The notes under the pieces were generated by a model that searched no databases, was not told the DNA's origin, and worked only from the letters and a program-made list of their open reading frames with translations. DNA of 64,000 nucleotides from Vibrio aerogenes (GTDB lineage Bacteria > Pseudomonadota > Gammaproteobacteria > Enterobacterales > Vibrionaceae): contig NZ_AP024862.1 of assembly GCF_024346755.1 (NCBI RefSeq), positions 744,001-808,000 of the forward strand. Reading direction: 5' to 3'. Shown piece by piece: positions 52,485 through 61,521 of the stretch (within the stretch, counting starts at the first letter, position 1; every line of letters starts with the position of its first letter). Both the position numbers and the translations under genes were made by a program.

Positions 52485-53483
52485 ATGGCGACCATCAAAG
52501 ATGTAGCAAAAGAAGCCGGTGTATCAATCGCTACCGTTTCACGGGTACTTAATCAATCACCCAAAGCAAGTGCAGCTTCTGTTGACGCTGTCCGCAAAGC
52601 CATGTCAAAGCTCGGATACCGGCCAAATGCAAATGCGAGAGCCCTGGTCAGCCAAAATACACAGACGATGGGGATACTGGTTGCGGATGTTTCGGATCCA
52701 TTTTTCGGTACTTTGGTCAAAGCCGTTGACAATGTCACAAAACCGGCAGGAAAACACCTGTTAGTCTGTAACGGCTATCATGTACACAGTGAAGAAAAAG
52801 CAGCCCTTGAACTCCTGATCAACAGCCGCTGTGAATCTTTGGTGATTCACTCAAAAGCCTTGTCTGATGATGAATTAATCCGCTATGCCGGAGAGGTAAA
52901 AGGTCTGGTGATTATCAACCGCTATATCCCGGCACTCGCCAGTCGCTGTATTTCGCTGGATAACAGGAAAGGCACCTATCTGGCGACAGAGCTGCTGATC
53001 CGGCACGGACACAGCAAAATTGCCCATATTGCTTCCAATCATCCGATTGAAGATGTCACCGAACGGATTGACGGTTTTCGTGCCGCAATGACGGATAATG
53101 GTCTGGATGTACCTGATAACCTGATTGAATATGGTGAACCAAACAGTGAAGGTGGTGAGCTGGCGACCCGGAATCTGCTGGCAAAGTCTGTCGGTTTTAC
53201 TGCCATCGTCGCCTACAACGATTATATGGCTGCTGGCGCCATAACAGTCTTCGAAGAAAATGGCTTCAAAATACCTCAGAATATTTCCGTGACAGGATTC
53301 GATGACAGCTTCATTGCAAAATATATGTATCCGAAACTGACAACCATCAGCTACCCGATCCAACTGATGGCAGAGCAGGCTGCCCGGCTTTCACTTGCAC
53401 TGGCTGAAGGGGAAGCTCCAAAAGACATCTCTCATCGTTTTACACCAACCATCATACGCAGAGATTCAGTACAAAAAATTTAA
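52485..53483 (+). CDS. galR: Galactose operon repressor GalR (LacI family)
   Basis: 332 residues from ATG 52485, giving the standard start MATIKDVAKEAGVSIATVSR, VLNQSPKASAASVDAVRKAM. HTH at 4-24 and hinge helix NANARALVS are close to E. coli GalR and GalS; the effector domain has VADVSDPFFGTLVKAVD, GYHVHSEEKAALELLI, NRYIPALASRCISLDN, YNDYMAAGAITVFEENG and SVTGFDD. Expected to release DNA when galactose binds. It is convergent with galETKM, and a perfect GalR operator lies upstream of galE, so the target is visible in this window. Confidence 0.92.
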   Translation: MATIKDVAKEAGVSIATVSRVLNQSPKASAASVDAVRKAMSKLGYRPNANARALVSQNTQTMGILVADVSDPFFGTLVKAVDNVTKPAGKHLLVCNGYHVHSEEKAALELLINSRCESLVIHSKALSDDELIRYAGEVKGLVIINRYIPALASRCISLDNRKGTYLATELLIRHGHSKIAHIASNHPIEDVTERIDGFRAAMTDNGLDVPDNLIEYGEPNSEGGELATRNLLAKSVGFTAIVAYNDYMAAGAITVFEENGFKIPQNISVTGFDDSFIAKYMYPKLTTISYPIQLMAEQAARLSLALAEGEAPKDISHRFTPTIIRRDSVQKI

Positions 53484-53522
53484 AAAAGAACCGGACAACC
53501 CATACAGTTTCAGGCTGTCCGG
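53484..53522 (-). terminator. Terminator of galETKM
   Basis: CCGGACA (53491-53497) pairs with TGTCCGG (53516-53522); on the - strand the stem is followed by TTCTTTTTTAAAT (down to 53478). It ends the galETKM transcript close to the galR stop. Confidence 0.7.
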
Positions 53523-53592
53523 AAACAGGAGCATTCCTTGTTATAAAAAAATTTTTCAGAAAAATAAATGTGGAAATCAGCATTCAATGAAT

Positions 53593-54651
53593 TCAGAACT
53601 CAAATAAATAAGTTGTCCGGTAGCGGTATTCTTCCCCCGGCAAAAGCATGCAGCTTTCCTGATCCCACTCCGGATGATGGGGAGAATCCGGCAGGAACTG
53701 TGTTTCCAGCGCAAACCCGGCATAATCACCATATTCGCCACCGCAACGATCGGGTTCTCCGGCCAGCCAGTTTCCCGTATATAACTGTAGCGCGGGTTTA
53801 TCTGTATACACTTTCATTGTTACCGACCGATCCGGAGAAGAAACAACGGCAGCCCAACGCCCGGAGCGACATGCCGCATTGAGCCGGAAGGCATGGTCAT
53901 ACCCTTTTACCAGCTGTTGTTGTTCATCAGTCAAAAAATCCTTATCAATCGTTTTGGGGTGACGAAAATCAAAACCAGTTCCATGGACTGGTACAGGTTG
54001 ACTGACGGGAATGCCATGCTGATTCACCGGCAGATAAGCATCTGCATTGATCTGTACGACATGCGTTTTACAATCAGTCCCGGATGCCGGCCCCAGCAGA
54101 TTAAAATAAGCATGGTTTGTCAGATTAACCGGCGTCACCTGATCTGTGCACGCCTGATAATCGATCTCCATCCGGTTATCTGCCGTTAACTGATAAGTGA
54201 CCGACACCTCAAGCCTGCCCGGAAACCCCTGATCACCATTGGGTGAAGTCAGGCTGAAACGCACGAAGTCACTGCCTTGATCGGCTATCTCCCAGCGACG
54301 CTTATCAAATCCCTCTTCTCCGCCATGCAGGGTATTTCCGGCCTGATTCTGGCTTAACCGGTAAACCTGACCATCAACAGCAAACTGTCCCGATGCAATC
54401 CGGTTCGCGTACCGGCCAATGGTCGCTCCCATATAACACGTCATCTGCTTAAACCCGGCCATCGTTGCACAGCCCAACAAGACTTCGCGGTTTTCATATT
54501 GCAGGGGAATCACACAACTCAGCCAGGTTGCACCAATATCCATCAAAGTCACAGACATGCCTGCCGTATTTTTCAAAGTCACCAGCCTGGCCGGACAACC
54601 ATCAAATGCAGGCTCGGCAGTCATTGCTTTTAAAAGGGAAATACCTGTCAT
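53593..54651 (-). CDS. galM: Aldose 1-epimerase (mutarotase)
   Basis: 352 residues. Interconverts alpha and beta galactose so that GalK can act. Motifs: IGRYANRIASGQF, NTLHGGEEGFDKRRW, NLTNHAYFNLLGPASG (catalytic His), GTGFDFRHP, YDHAFRLN, TGNWL, and the catalytic Glu in FALETQFLPDSPHHPEW. Last gene of galETKM, 12 bases after galK. Confidence 0.95.
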   Translation of the reverse strand: MTGISLLKAMTAEPAFDGCPARLVTLKNTAGMSVTLMDIGATWLSCVIPLQYENREVLLGCATMAGFKQMTCYMGATIGRYANRIASGQFAVDGQVYRLSQNQAGNTLHGGEEGFDKRRWEIADQGSDFVRFSLTSPNGDQGFPGRLEVSVTYQLTADNRMEIDYQACTDQVTPVNLTNHAYFNLLGPASGTDCKTHVVQINADAYLPVNQHGIPVSQPVPVHGTGFDFRHPKTIDKDFLTDEQQQLVKGYDHAFRLNAACRSGRWAAVVSSPDRSVTMKVYTDKPALQLYTGNWLAGEPDRCGGEYGDYAGFALETQFLPDSPHHPEWDQESCMLLPGEEYRYRTTYLFEF

Positions 54652-54663
54652 GTTACTCTCTTC

Positions 54664-55830
54664 TCAACCTGAAACAGGGACAGCGGGTCCTGCACCATTT
54701 TTTGCCTGACAAACATAGACTGTCGCCCGCAAACCTGTTTCCGCCTCATAACGGCTTTCGACCGTCGCTTTCACCTGATCAACCAAAGCGGGCGGGACAA
54801 GTGCAACAATACAGCCACCAAAACCACCACCAGTCATCCGCACACCGCCTTCTTCCCCGATCACACCGCTGACCATTTCAACCAGCGTATCGATTTCTTT
54901 AACCGTAATTTCAAAATCATCGCGCATAGAAAGATGTGACTGAGCCATCAACGCCCCCATACGCTTCATATCACCCGCTTCAAGTGCTTTTACTGCGGCT
55001 TTTGTACGCTCATTTTCTGTCACGACATGACGGGCACGCTTTGCGACCACCTCATCCAGCGCTGAAATCCGGGCGTTCAGCTGTTCAACAGAAACATCTC
55101 TTAATGCTTTGACGCCAAAAATCCGGGCCGCTTCTTCACACTGTTCCCGGCGGGTATTGTATTCGCTGTCAACCAAACCCCGTTGTTTATTCGAGTTAAT
55201 GATCATCACCGCCATGTCTTCCGGCATTTTGACGGCCCTGGTTTCCAGAGAACGGCAGTCAATCAGCAATGCATGATTCTCCTGCCCTTCAGCCGAAATC
55301 AACTGATCCATGATGCCACAGTTACAGCCGACAAACTCATTCTCGGCCTGTTGCCCGTTCAGTGCGATCTCTGCCTGAGAAATATCCAGAGCATACAATG
55401 CCTTGACGGTCTGTCCTGTCACAACTTCCAGTGCCGCTGATGAACTCAGACCCGCGCCCTGTGGCACGTTTCCGCTGACCACGATATCCATGCCGCCAAA
55501 CGAATAATCACGGGCTAACAAACATTTCATCACCCCCCGGATATAGTTCGCCCACATACAGTCTGGCTGAAACGCGATGTCATCATTCAGGTGAAACTCA
55601 TCGATATCATGACCGTAATCGACGGAAAGAACCCGGACAAGATCATCCTCACGTCTGGCTGCCGCCACCATCGCCTGATAATTAATCGCGCAAGGCAACA
55701 CAAAACCATCATTATAATCGGTGTGTTCACCAATCAGATTGACCCGTCCGGGCGCCTGTATCAAATGGGTTGGTGCGTAACCAAACGCAGTGGAAAATAC
55801 CGCTTGCACATTCTGGATTAACTGGTTCAT
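54664..55830 (-). CDS. galK: Galactokinase
   Basis: 388 residues. GHMP kinase: signature [19 protein letters not shown] near 28-46, ATP loop [17 protein letters not shown] near 130, [16 protein letters not shown] (catalytic Asp), [15 protein letters not shown]. Phosphorylates alpha-galactose at C1. Third in galETKM; a 99-base gap separates it from galT. Confidence 0.96.
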   Translation of the reverse strand: MNQLIQNVQAVFSTAFGYAPTHLIQAPGRVNLIGEHTDYNDGFVLPCAINYQAMVAAARREDDLVRVLSVDYGHDIDEFHLNDDIAFQPDCMWANYIRGVMKCLLARDYSFGGMDIVVSGNVPQGAGLSSSAALEVVTGQTVKALYALDISQAEIALNGQQAENEFVGCNCGIMDQLISAEGQENHALLIDCRSLETRAVKMPEDMAVMIINSNKQRGLVDSEYNTRREQCEEAARIFGVKALRDVSVEQLNARISALDEVVAKRARHVVTENERTKAAVKALEAGDMKRMGALMAQSHLSMRDDFEITVKEIDTLVEMVSGVIGEEGGVRMTGGGFGGCIVALVPPALVDQVKATVESRYEAETGLRATVYVCQAKNGAGPAVPVSG

Positions 55831-55929
55831 AGTCTGTTCTCTTTTACCTGATAGCCTGGTGTTTTTGAGTTTGTATGATGCTTTGAGTTTGTATCAGAGG
55901 CACCGGAAATTGTCTCAGCTGACTGATTT

Positions 55930-56988
55930 TTATACTGTTCTTGCTTTGTAATGGATATCACTCAGTGCCCGCAGGCGCTCCGCCGCCTGTTCCGGTGTCA
56001 AATCCCGCTGAGACTCCGCCAGCATTTCATATCCCACCATAAACTTGCGAACCGAAGCACTGCGCAGCAGAGGCGGATAAAACAGTGCATGAAGCTGCCA
56101 GTGAGAAATATCGGTGCCTTCAGCAAAGAAAGGGGCATAATGCCAACCCATTGAATACGGGAACGGGCACTGAAAAAGATTGTCGTAGCGACTGGTCAGC
56201 TTCTTCAAGGCAACCGCCAGGTCATCTCGTTGTGCTTCCGTCAAATCACTCATCCGGCGGATATGCGTCTTTGGCAGCAGCATGGTTTCAAACGGCCATG
56301 CCGCCCAGTAAGGTACAAGAGCGACCCAGTGTTCAGTTTCGACGACAAGACGTGCCCCGTCTTTTAACTCCGCCTGAACATAGTCAACCAACAGGCTGGA
56401 ACCGTACTGCCGGTAATAGGCTTTCAAATGTTTTTCTTTACGCTCGATTTCGTTAGGCAAAAAGCTGTTTGCCCAGATCTGTCCATGGGGATGAGGCTGC
56501 GAGCATCCCATTGTTTCTCCCTTATTTTCAAATGCCTGAACCCAGATATAAGTTTTACCCAGAGATTCAATCTGCTCATTCCAGGTATCAATGACACACC
56601 GGATCTGTTCAACCGGAAGTTCAGGCAGTGTTTTACTGTGATCCGGAGAGAAACAGATGACCCGGCTTAATCCCCTGACACCTTGTGTTCTGAACAGCGG
56701 ATGATCAGACTCAGGCGCATCAGGAGAATCCGGCATTAATGCGGCAAAATCATTACTAAATACATAGGTGCCCCGATAATCCGGGTTTTTATCGCCGGAT
56801 ATCCGCGTATTACCCGGACACAAAAAACATTGGGCATCATACTCAGGCAGAGCAGCCGGCTGTGGCTTTTCATCCTGACCACTCCACGGACGCTTCGCAC
56901 GATGTGGCGAAACCAGAATCCACTGACCAGTCAAAGGATTGTAACGACGATGTGGATGATCTACCGGGTTAAATTTAATATTCGACAT
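55930..56988 (-). CDS. galT: Galactose-1-phosphate uridylyltransferase
   Basis: 352 residues. HIT-like double domain: CFLCPGNTR (zinc Cys pair), [10 protein letters not shown], the catalytic [13 protein letters not shown] (HPH plus Gln), [52 protein letters not shown]. Swaps UMP between UDP-glucose and galactose-1-phosphate. Second in galETKM. Confidence 0.96.
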   Translation of the reverse strand: MSNIKFNPVDHPHRRYNPLTGQWILVSPHRAKRPWSGQDEKPQPAALPEYDAQCFLCPGNTRISGDKNPDYRGTYVFSNDFAALMPDSPDAPESDHPLFRTQGVRGLSRVICFSPDHSKTLPELPVEQIRCVIDTWNEQIESLGKTYIWVQAFENKGETMGCSQPHPHGQIWANSFLPNEIERKEKHLKAYYRQYGSSLLVDYVQAELKDGARLVVETEHWVALVPYWAAWPFETMLLPKTHIRRMSDLTEAQRDDLAVALKKLTSRYDNLFQCPFPYSMGWHYAPFFAEGTDISHWQLHALFYPPLLRSASVRKFMVGYEMLAESQRDLTPEQAAERLRALSDIHYKARTV

Positions 56989-57060
56989 ACTTTTCTCTAT
57001 TCTTGCTCATGCGCTTCCGGCGAACAGAAGCCAGGTAAAATTTTACTAAACCAGACACTG

Positions 57061-58083
57061 TCACGATTCACTCTGATAACCTTGCGGATGATGTGACTGC
57101 CAGCGCCATGTGTCTGCGGTCATGTCAGCAATTGTCCGGGTCGCTTTCCAGCCCAGTTCTTTTTCTGCTTTTGCCGTCGCCGCCCAGCAACGGGCAATAT
57201 CTCCCGGTCGTCGTGGGCAAATTTCATAAGGAATGGATTTCCCGCAAGCCTTGCTGAATGCATCGACCATTTCAAGTACACTCGCCCCATTGCCGGTTCC
57301 CAGGTTATAAATATGTAATCCAGCCTGTCTGCCCACCGCATTGAGTGCAGCAAGATGTCCGTCCGCCAGATCCATGACATGGATATAATCACGGACTCCG
57401 GTACCATCAACCGTCGGGTAATCCTGACCAAATACCGATAGTTTTTCCCGGCGCCCCACAGCAACCTGAGCAATAAACGGCATCAGGTTATTCGGCAAAC
57501 CATTTGGATCTTCCCCCATGGTGCCGGAGGGATGGGCACCCACAGGATTAAAATAACGCAGCAGAGTAACACTCCAGTCCGGTTGAGCATGGAAAAAGTC
57601 TGACAAGCAGGCTTCGACCATAAATTTACTCCGGCCATACGGATTGGTCGTTGCTCCAATGGGTGACTCTTCTGTGATGGGAACTCGCTCCGGGTCGCCA
57701 TACACCGTTGCAGAAGAGCTGAAAATGATACTTTTTACGCCGGCTTTACACATTGCACGCACCAATACGAGTGACCCTGTCACATTGTTATCATAATACG
57801 CTAATGGCTGGCTTACCGACTCTCCCACGGCTTTCAATCCGGCAAAATGAATGACAGCCTGAATATTGTGTTGACTGAACACGTGATCGAGAAACGATTC
57901 ATCACGAATATCACCCTGATAAAATAAAGGCCGGACCTGAGTTAATGCTTCTATCCGATCCAGTACCACGAATTTGCTGTTGCACAGGTTATCGATAATA
58001 ATGGGTGTGAACCCTGCTTCAATCATTTGAACACAGGTATGGCTACCGATATATCCCATGCCGCCAGTCACCAGAACTTCCAC
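57061..58083 (-). CDS. galE: UDP-glucose 4-epimerase
   Basis: 340 residues. Extended SDR: VTGGMGYIGSHTCVQM at the start (NAD-binding), HFAGLKAVGES, FSSSATVYG, catalytic YGRSKFMVE (Tyr and Lys), RYFNPVGAHPSG. Converts UDP-galactose to UDP-glucose. First gene of galETKM; the promoter region with a GalR operator and CRP-like site is upstream (58084-58220). The end is 72 bases before galT. Confidence 0.96.
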   Translation of the reverse strand: MEVLVTGGMGYIGSHTCVQMIEAGFTPIIIDNLCNSKFVVLDRIEALTQVRPLFYQGDIRDESFLDHVFSQHNIQAVIHFAGLKAVGESVSQPLAYYDNNVTGSLVLVRAMCKAGVKSIIFSSSATVYGDPERVPITEESPIGATTNPYGRSKFMVEACLSDFFHAQPDWSVTLLRYFNPVGAHPSGTMGEDPNGLPNNLMPFIAQVAVGRREKLSVFGQDYPTVDGTGVRDYIHVMDLADGHLAALNAVGRQAGLHIYNLGTGNGASVLEMVDAFSKACGKSIPYEICPRRPGDIARCWAATAKAEKELGWKATRTIADMTADTWRWQSHHPQGYQSES

Positions 58084-58185
58084 TATTCACCTCTCTTTCG
58101 CAATTGCTGCCAGATTGAAATCTCATCAGCCAGTGAAACACCGGCAAAATCTGACTGTAGTTTATCAACCTCAGCGATCCCCGAT

Positions 58186-58201
58186 TGTGATCAAATCCAC
58201 A
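58186..58201. promoter_or_regulatory. CRP-like site upstream of galE
   Basis: TGTGA TCAAAT CCACA: one mismatch to TGTGA-N6-TCACA. Two bases from the GalR operator, as in classic gal promoters where both proteins act. Confidence 0.65.
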
Positions 58202-58203
58202 TA

Positions 58204-58219
58204 GTGTAAACGTTTCCAC
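58204..58219. promoter_or_regulatory. GalR operator upstream of galE
   Basis: GTGTAAACGTTTCCAC agrees at every position with the E. coli GalR/GalS consensus GTGKAANCGNTTNCAC. It lies about 120 bases upstream of galE on the - strand transcript. Confidence 0.85.
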
Positions 58220-58560
58220 TTAAATTTATCTTGTATTGATATCTCCAGAGTTGAGGTTTCAGTGATCTAAACCAGAAAATTCAGTCTGACAAGACATGGT
58301 TCAGCCAGATTTGATAATTTTTACATTTTTATCAAATAATCAGAAAGTTAAATAAATTATAATATGTATCAGACGGACCATAAACTGGCTGTTTATCTTT
58401 CTCAAATCAGATAACACGGAAGGAAGCATGAGGCATTCAAAGGGATCAATAAAGCCACCGTGAGCAGAGAAGCAACAAGAGACAATACAAAAATGTAAAC
58501 GATAACAAAAACGAGCCAGACGTGCTAAATGCACCCCACCGGGTTCACGCTCAAATAACG

Positions 58561-58598
58561 GACAATACATCCTGTTCAGGTGAACAGGATGTATTGTC
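58561..58598. repeat. 38 bp perfect palindrome downstream of the GH53 gene
   Basis: GACAATACATCCTGTTCA, GG, TGAACAGGATGTATTGTC: 18-pair stem with a 2-base centre. It sits 29 bases after the GH53 stop. Neither strand shows a T-run, so it may stabilise the 3' end of the mRNA, bind a protein, or be a REP-like unit. Confidence 0.8.
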
Positions 58599-58626
58599 CC
58601 AGAGCGGTTTATTTATCTTTCATCAC

Positions 58627-59625
58627 CTACTCCAGAAAAGCATCCAGCGCTTCAGTCGGCTGTTTGGTATCCGGATTCCATGCTCCCCAGGTATATCCTT
58701 TCCAGTTATATGCTTCAGGTTCCCAATAGAAAACGCCCAAGCCTTTACCATTCTTGACTTGACGGACTTTCTTTATCACGTCAGCAACAATCGTTTTCGC
58801 TTCCGAATCATCCCAGGGAACACCAACTTCTGTGACCATCACTTCCGATCCATACCGCTCGGCCATATCATTGAGATTGGCTAAACACTTAGCCGTTGCC
58901 TGTTGCCAGGTCATCCCGGTTGCACTGCGCGGATAGGAAGAAGCGCCAATGACATCCCATTGCGATCCATTGGCTTTCAGGCCGTCAAATATCCAGCGAA
59001 AATTCGCATTGTCATGGCAGTTTGCCAGATGAACAATCATTTTCGCATCAGGGAAAACTTCTTTCGCTGCATTGCGGCCACTGTTGTACAACCAGGCAAA
59101 ATTCCGCATGTTCTTTGAAGCCATCCCGTCATTCCATAACATGCCGTTATTTGTCTCATTGCCAATCTGAATCCACTTAGGAGTAATACCGGCATTTTTC
59201 AGTGATGTCAGAGATTCTTTGGTATATGACCAGACTTTCGCCATCAGATCATTAAAACTCAGCTTGTCCCATTTGCCGGGTTTCCACTGGTTGGCGGGAT
59301 CCGCCCATTTATCGCTGTAATGAAAATCAATCATGACATCCATACCAGCAGCTTTCGCCCATTTGGCTTTGACAATGACATCCTGAAGTGAGTTGTAATA
59401 ACCATCAGCAGGGTTCACCCACACTCTCAGGCGAACTGCGTTCATGCCATGATCCCGCAGAATTGACAAAACGTCCTGTTTATAACCCCAGTCATTGTAA
59501 AACTGATAACCACTGTCCTCCATTTCAGTTAACCAGCTGATATCAGCCCCTTTGGTAAAAGCAAAAGTGTGTGTTGCAAGCAAAAGTGTGCCTGTCCCAA
59601 TAATCATTTTTATTGTCTGTTTCAT
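58627..59625 (-). CDS. Arabinogalactan endo-beta-1,4-galactanase (GH53), secreted
   Basis: 332 residues from ATG at 59625, which opens a signal peptide (TIKMIIGTGTLLLATHTFAF); the longer frame to 59733 runs into a palindromic repeat. GH53 hallmarks: KGADISWLTEMEDSGYQFYN, MNAVRLRVWVNPADGYYN, MIDFHYSDKWADPANQWKPG, acid/base Glu in WIQIGNETNNGMLW, nucleophile Glu in MVTEVGVPW, and FYWEPEAYNWKGYTWG. Cuts beta-1,4-galactan of pectin/arabinogalactan I to oligosaccharides. Upstream region has CRP-like half sites (ATCACA at 59745). Lies between lamB-type porin and galE. Confidence 0.93.
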   Translation of the reverse strand: MKQTIKMIIGTGTLLLATHTFAFTKGADISWLTEMEDSGYQFYNDWGYKQDVLSILRDHGMNAVRLRVWVNPADGYYNSLQDVIVKAKWAKAAGMDVMIDFHYSDKWADPANQWKPGKWDKLSFNDLMAKVWSYTKESLTSLKNAGITPKWIQIGNETNNGMLWNDGMASKNMRNFAWLYNSGRNAAKEVFPDAKMIVHLANCHDNANFRWIFDGLKANGSQWDVIGASSYPRSATGMTWQQATAKCLANLNDMAERYGSEVMVTEVGVPWDDSEAKTIVADVIKKVRQVKNGKGLGVFYWEPEAYNWKGYTWGAWNPDTKQPTEALDAFLE

Positions 59626-59661
59626 TGATGATAATCTCCCTCTGAAAATGGACTTCCCGGA

Positions 59662-59712
59662 TATATACCCAAGCAACCTGAAGATGCTCTGTTCAGGTTG
59701 TTTGGGTATATA
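59662..59712. repeat. Vibrio-type palindromic repeat
   Basis: TATATACCCAAGCAACCTGA(A) at 59662-59682 faces its complement at 59692-59712 with a single G-T pair and a 9-base loop. Palindromes beginning ATATACCCAAGCAACCTGAA are, as I recall, dispersed in many Vibrio genomes. It lies in the 5' region of the GH53 gene. Confidence 0.75.
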
Positions 59713-59970
59713 ATCAAACCTGAGACTGTTCAAATAACAAACAGATCACACTTAAACAAATTGTTTGATTGTTTAGAATCGTTCTGTGATAACTTTCAAT
59801 TCTCAGGCGTAAATTTTTACTATAAAAACAAACCACAGTCACATGGTGATATTGCATTCAAAGTGATGCGATCCTTATATATTCACAACCTGAACCAATA
59901 AAAATAAAGTCAACAGAATAATATCTTTCTCTTTTATTCTCCGGTAAATTCAAGACACAAGAAATATAAT

Positions 59971-60001
59971 AAAAAGCCCACAGACCGGGGGAGTCTGTGG
60001 G
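59971..60001 (-). terminator. Terminator of the LamB-type porin gene
   Basis: CCCACAGAC / GTCTGTGGG nine-pair stem; on the - strand followed by CTTTTTATTA. Confidence 0.82.
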
Positions 60002-60045
60002 AAATAAGAAAAGGCAAGTCATCAATTAAAATTTAAACCGGGTCT

Positions 60046-61317
60046 TTACCACCATGCTTCAAACTGTACGCCATAATTAACCCCACTATTATCGGTACCA
60101 TTATTTAATGATTTTCCTTCATCATCTTTCAGATAAGAAATATAAAAGCGAAGTTCAGGACGTGAGAAAAAACTTTTGCCGACTGTCAGCGCCTGAGCCA
60201 GTGTAATTTTCTTACCTGCTGACTTGTCTTCATGACCACCGTCCCAGGTTTTCTTACTCTTGAAGTAACCGAGTTCCAGCATTGTTTTACTGTATTGAGA
60301 CCAGGTGTACGCCGGGCGCAGTACAAACGACAGCAAATTTTCGTCATCAACCCAGTCTCCGTGATCTTTGGCGTAACCATAAGTCAGCACATGGTCAATC
60401 ATGAAATTATCAGACAGATTAATATCACCGGTGTTAATCAGACGATACCCTTTCGCGTGATTCACATCGCCACTCCAGATATCGTACCATCCGCCTCCCT
60501 GCGAGATCATATTTTGCGCCAACCCTTTGTCCCCATACTGGAGCACGACTTTATCCCAGCCCCAGCTGAAATTCTGACTCACTTGTGCTGTCAGCATCAA
60601 TCCATTATCCAGTTCAGCAACTTCTGCCCCGGTTTCTTTTTGCGCATCACTCGGATTGACTATCGCATAATCAACCGCAATTTCTGCCCATGAACCTTCC
60701 CATGGTTTCAGGTTTGAGTAGCGAAAATCCGCGTAGTAAATGTTCAGATCACCAATGGATACCGAGTCATCCCATGCTTCACCGTCACCACGGACAATTG
60801 CCCCTGACACGGTTCCCGGCCCGGCATTCACCCCTTCCACACCAGCACCGTAGCCAGAGATATTAAGATATTTGGTATCGATGATATGAAGATCCTGACG
60901 CTGATAGAAACGTTTTCCGGCCCAGATAGTCGCCTCCGGTGCAGAAGGAATGTAACCTTTGACCTTCAGTGCTGCCTGCTTAATACCAAACGTTGCTTCC
61001 TCAGAATTACTCCGGGAGGTCGTTTCATTGTTCATGCTTCCCGAAGATTCCATAGAGAACATTGTATCCAGATACATGCTGTGGCCATCATCGTTAAACA
61101 GTTCCTGACCTAACCCAATTTCTGCATAATTGTCGAATTCATTCCCCAACCGGCCTAATTTGCTTTTGTTAAATTCATCCCCGCCTTTCAGGCCTCCGCC
61201 ATCTGCATTTGCGGCAATTCCCGCGCGGACATAACCGTTAAAATCCACTGCATGAGCCGGGGTAACAGCGAATGCAACACTCAGGGCAAGAAATAGATTT
61301 TTTTTCTGAAATTTCAT
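60046..61317 (-). CDS. LamB-type maltoporin-family sugar porin
   Basis: 423 residues from ATG at 61317 (GGAGA upstream), which starts the signal peptide (NLFLALSVAFAVTPAHA). Mature start VDFNGYVRAGIAANADGG and FGRLGNE-like KLGRLGNEFDNYAEIGLGQE fit the LamB family of 18-stranded trimeric porins; aromatic residues for the sugar slide and the loop GYGAGVEGVNAGPG are present, and the chain ends with ...VQFEAWW, the aromatic terminus typical of outer membrane barrels. Context (galactanases, GH42) suggests galactooligosaccharide uptake instead of maltodextrin. Monocistronic, with its own terminator. Confidence 0.88.
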   Translation of the reverse strand: MKFQKKNLFLALSVAFAVTPAHAVDFNGYVRAGIAANADGGGLKGGDEFNKSKLGRLGNEFDNYAEIGLGQELFNDDGHSMYLDTMFSMESSGSMNNETTSRSNSEEATFGIKQAALKVKGYIPSAPEATIWAGKRFYQRQDLHIIDTKYLNISGYGAGVEGVNAGPGTVSGAIVRGDGEAWDDSVSIGDLNIYYADFRYSNLKPWEGSWAEIAVDYAIVNPSDAQKETGAEVAELDNGLMLTAQVSQNFSWGWDKVVLQYGDKGLAQNMISQGGGWYDIWSGDVNHAKGYRLINTGDINLSDNFMIDHVLTYGYAKDHGDWVDDENLLSFVLRPAYTWSQYSKTMLELGYFKSKKTWDGGHEDKSAGKKITLAQALTVGKSFFSRPELRFYISYLKDDEGKSLNNGTDNSGVNYGVQFEAWW

Positions 61318-61521
61318 TTTGTTCTCCTTGTTTTCCTTTTGTTTCAATATGTATTGCCTGAATATCAATCACCAATAACAGGCAATACAAACCCCTCAGG
61401 AAAATCCTGATAAATATCATGTGTGCCCCTGATAAAACCAATGAATATAATTAGTAAGTCAACAGATAATTAAACCATCGATCATCAGATATAAAATACA
61501 ACATTCATCTGAGGGTTATTA

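Larger units (their letters stand above)
58084..58560. promoter_or_regulatory. galE promoter region
   Basis: 477 bases without a gene, between galE (-) and the GH53 gene's 3' end. It holds the GalR operator and CRP-like site (below). A weaker GalR-like sequence ATGTAAACGATAACAA at 58496-58511 (two consensus mismatches) could be a distal operator, allowing DNA looping as in E. coli gal, though about 290 bases away. Confidence 0.6.
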
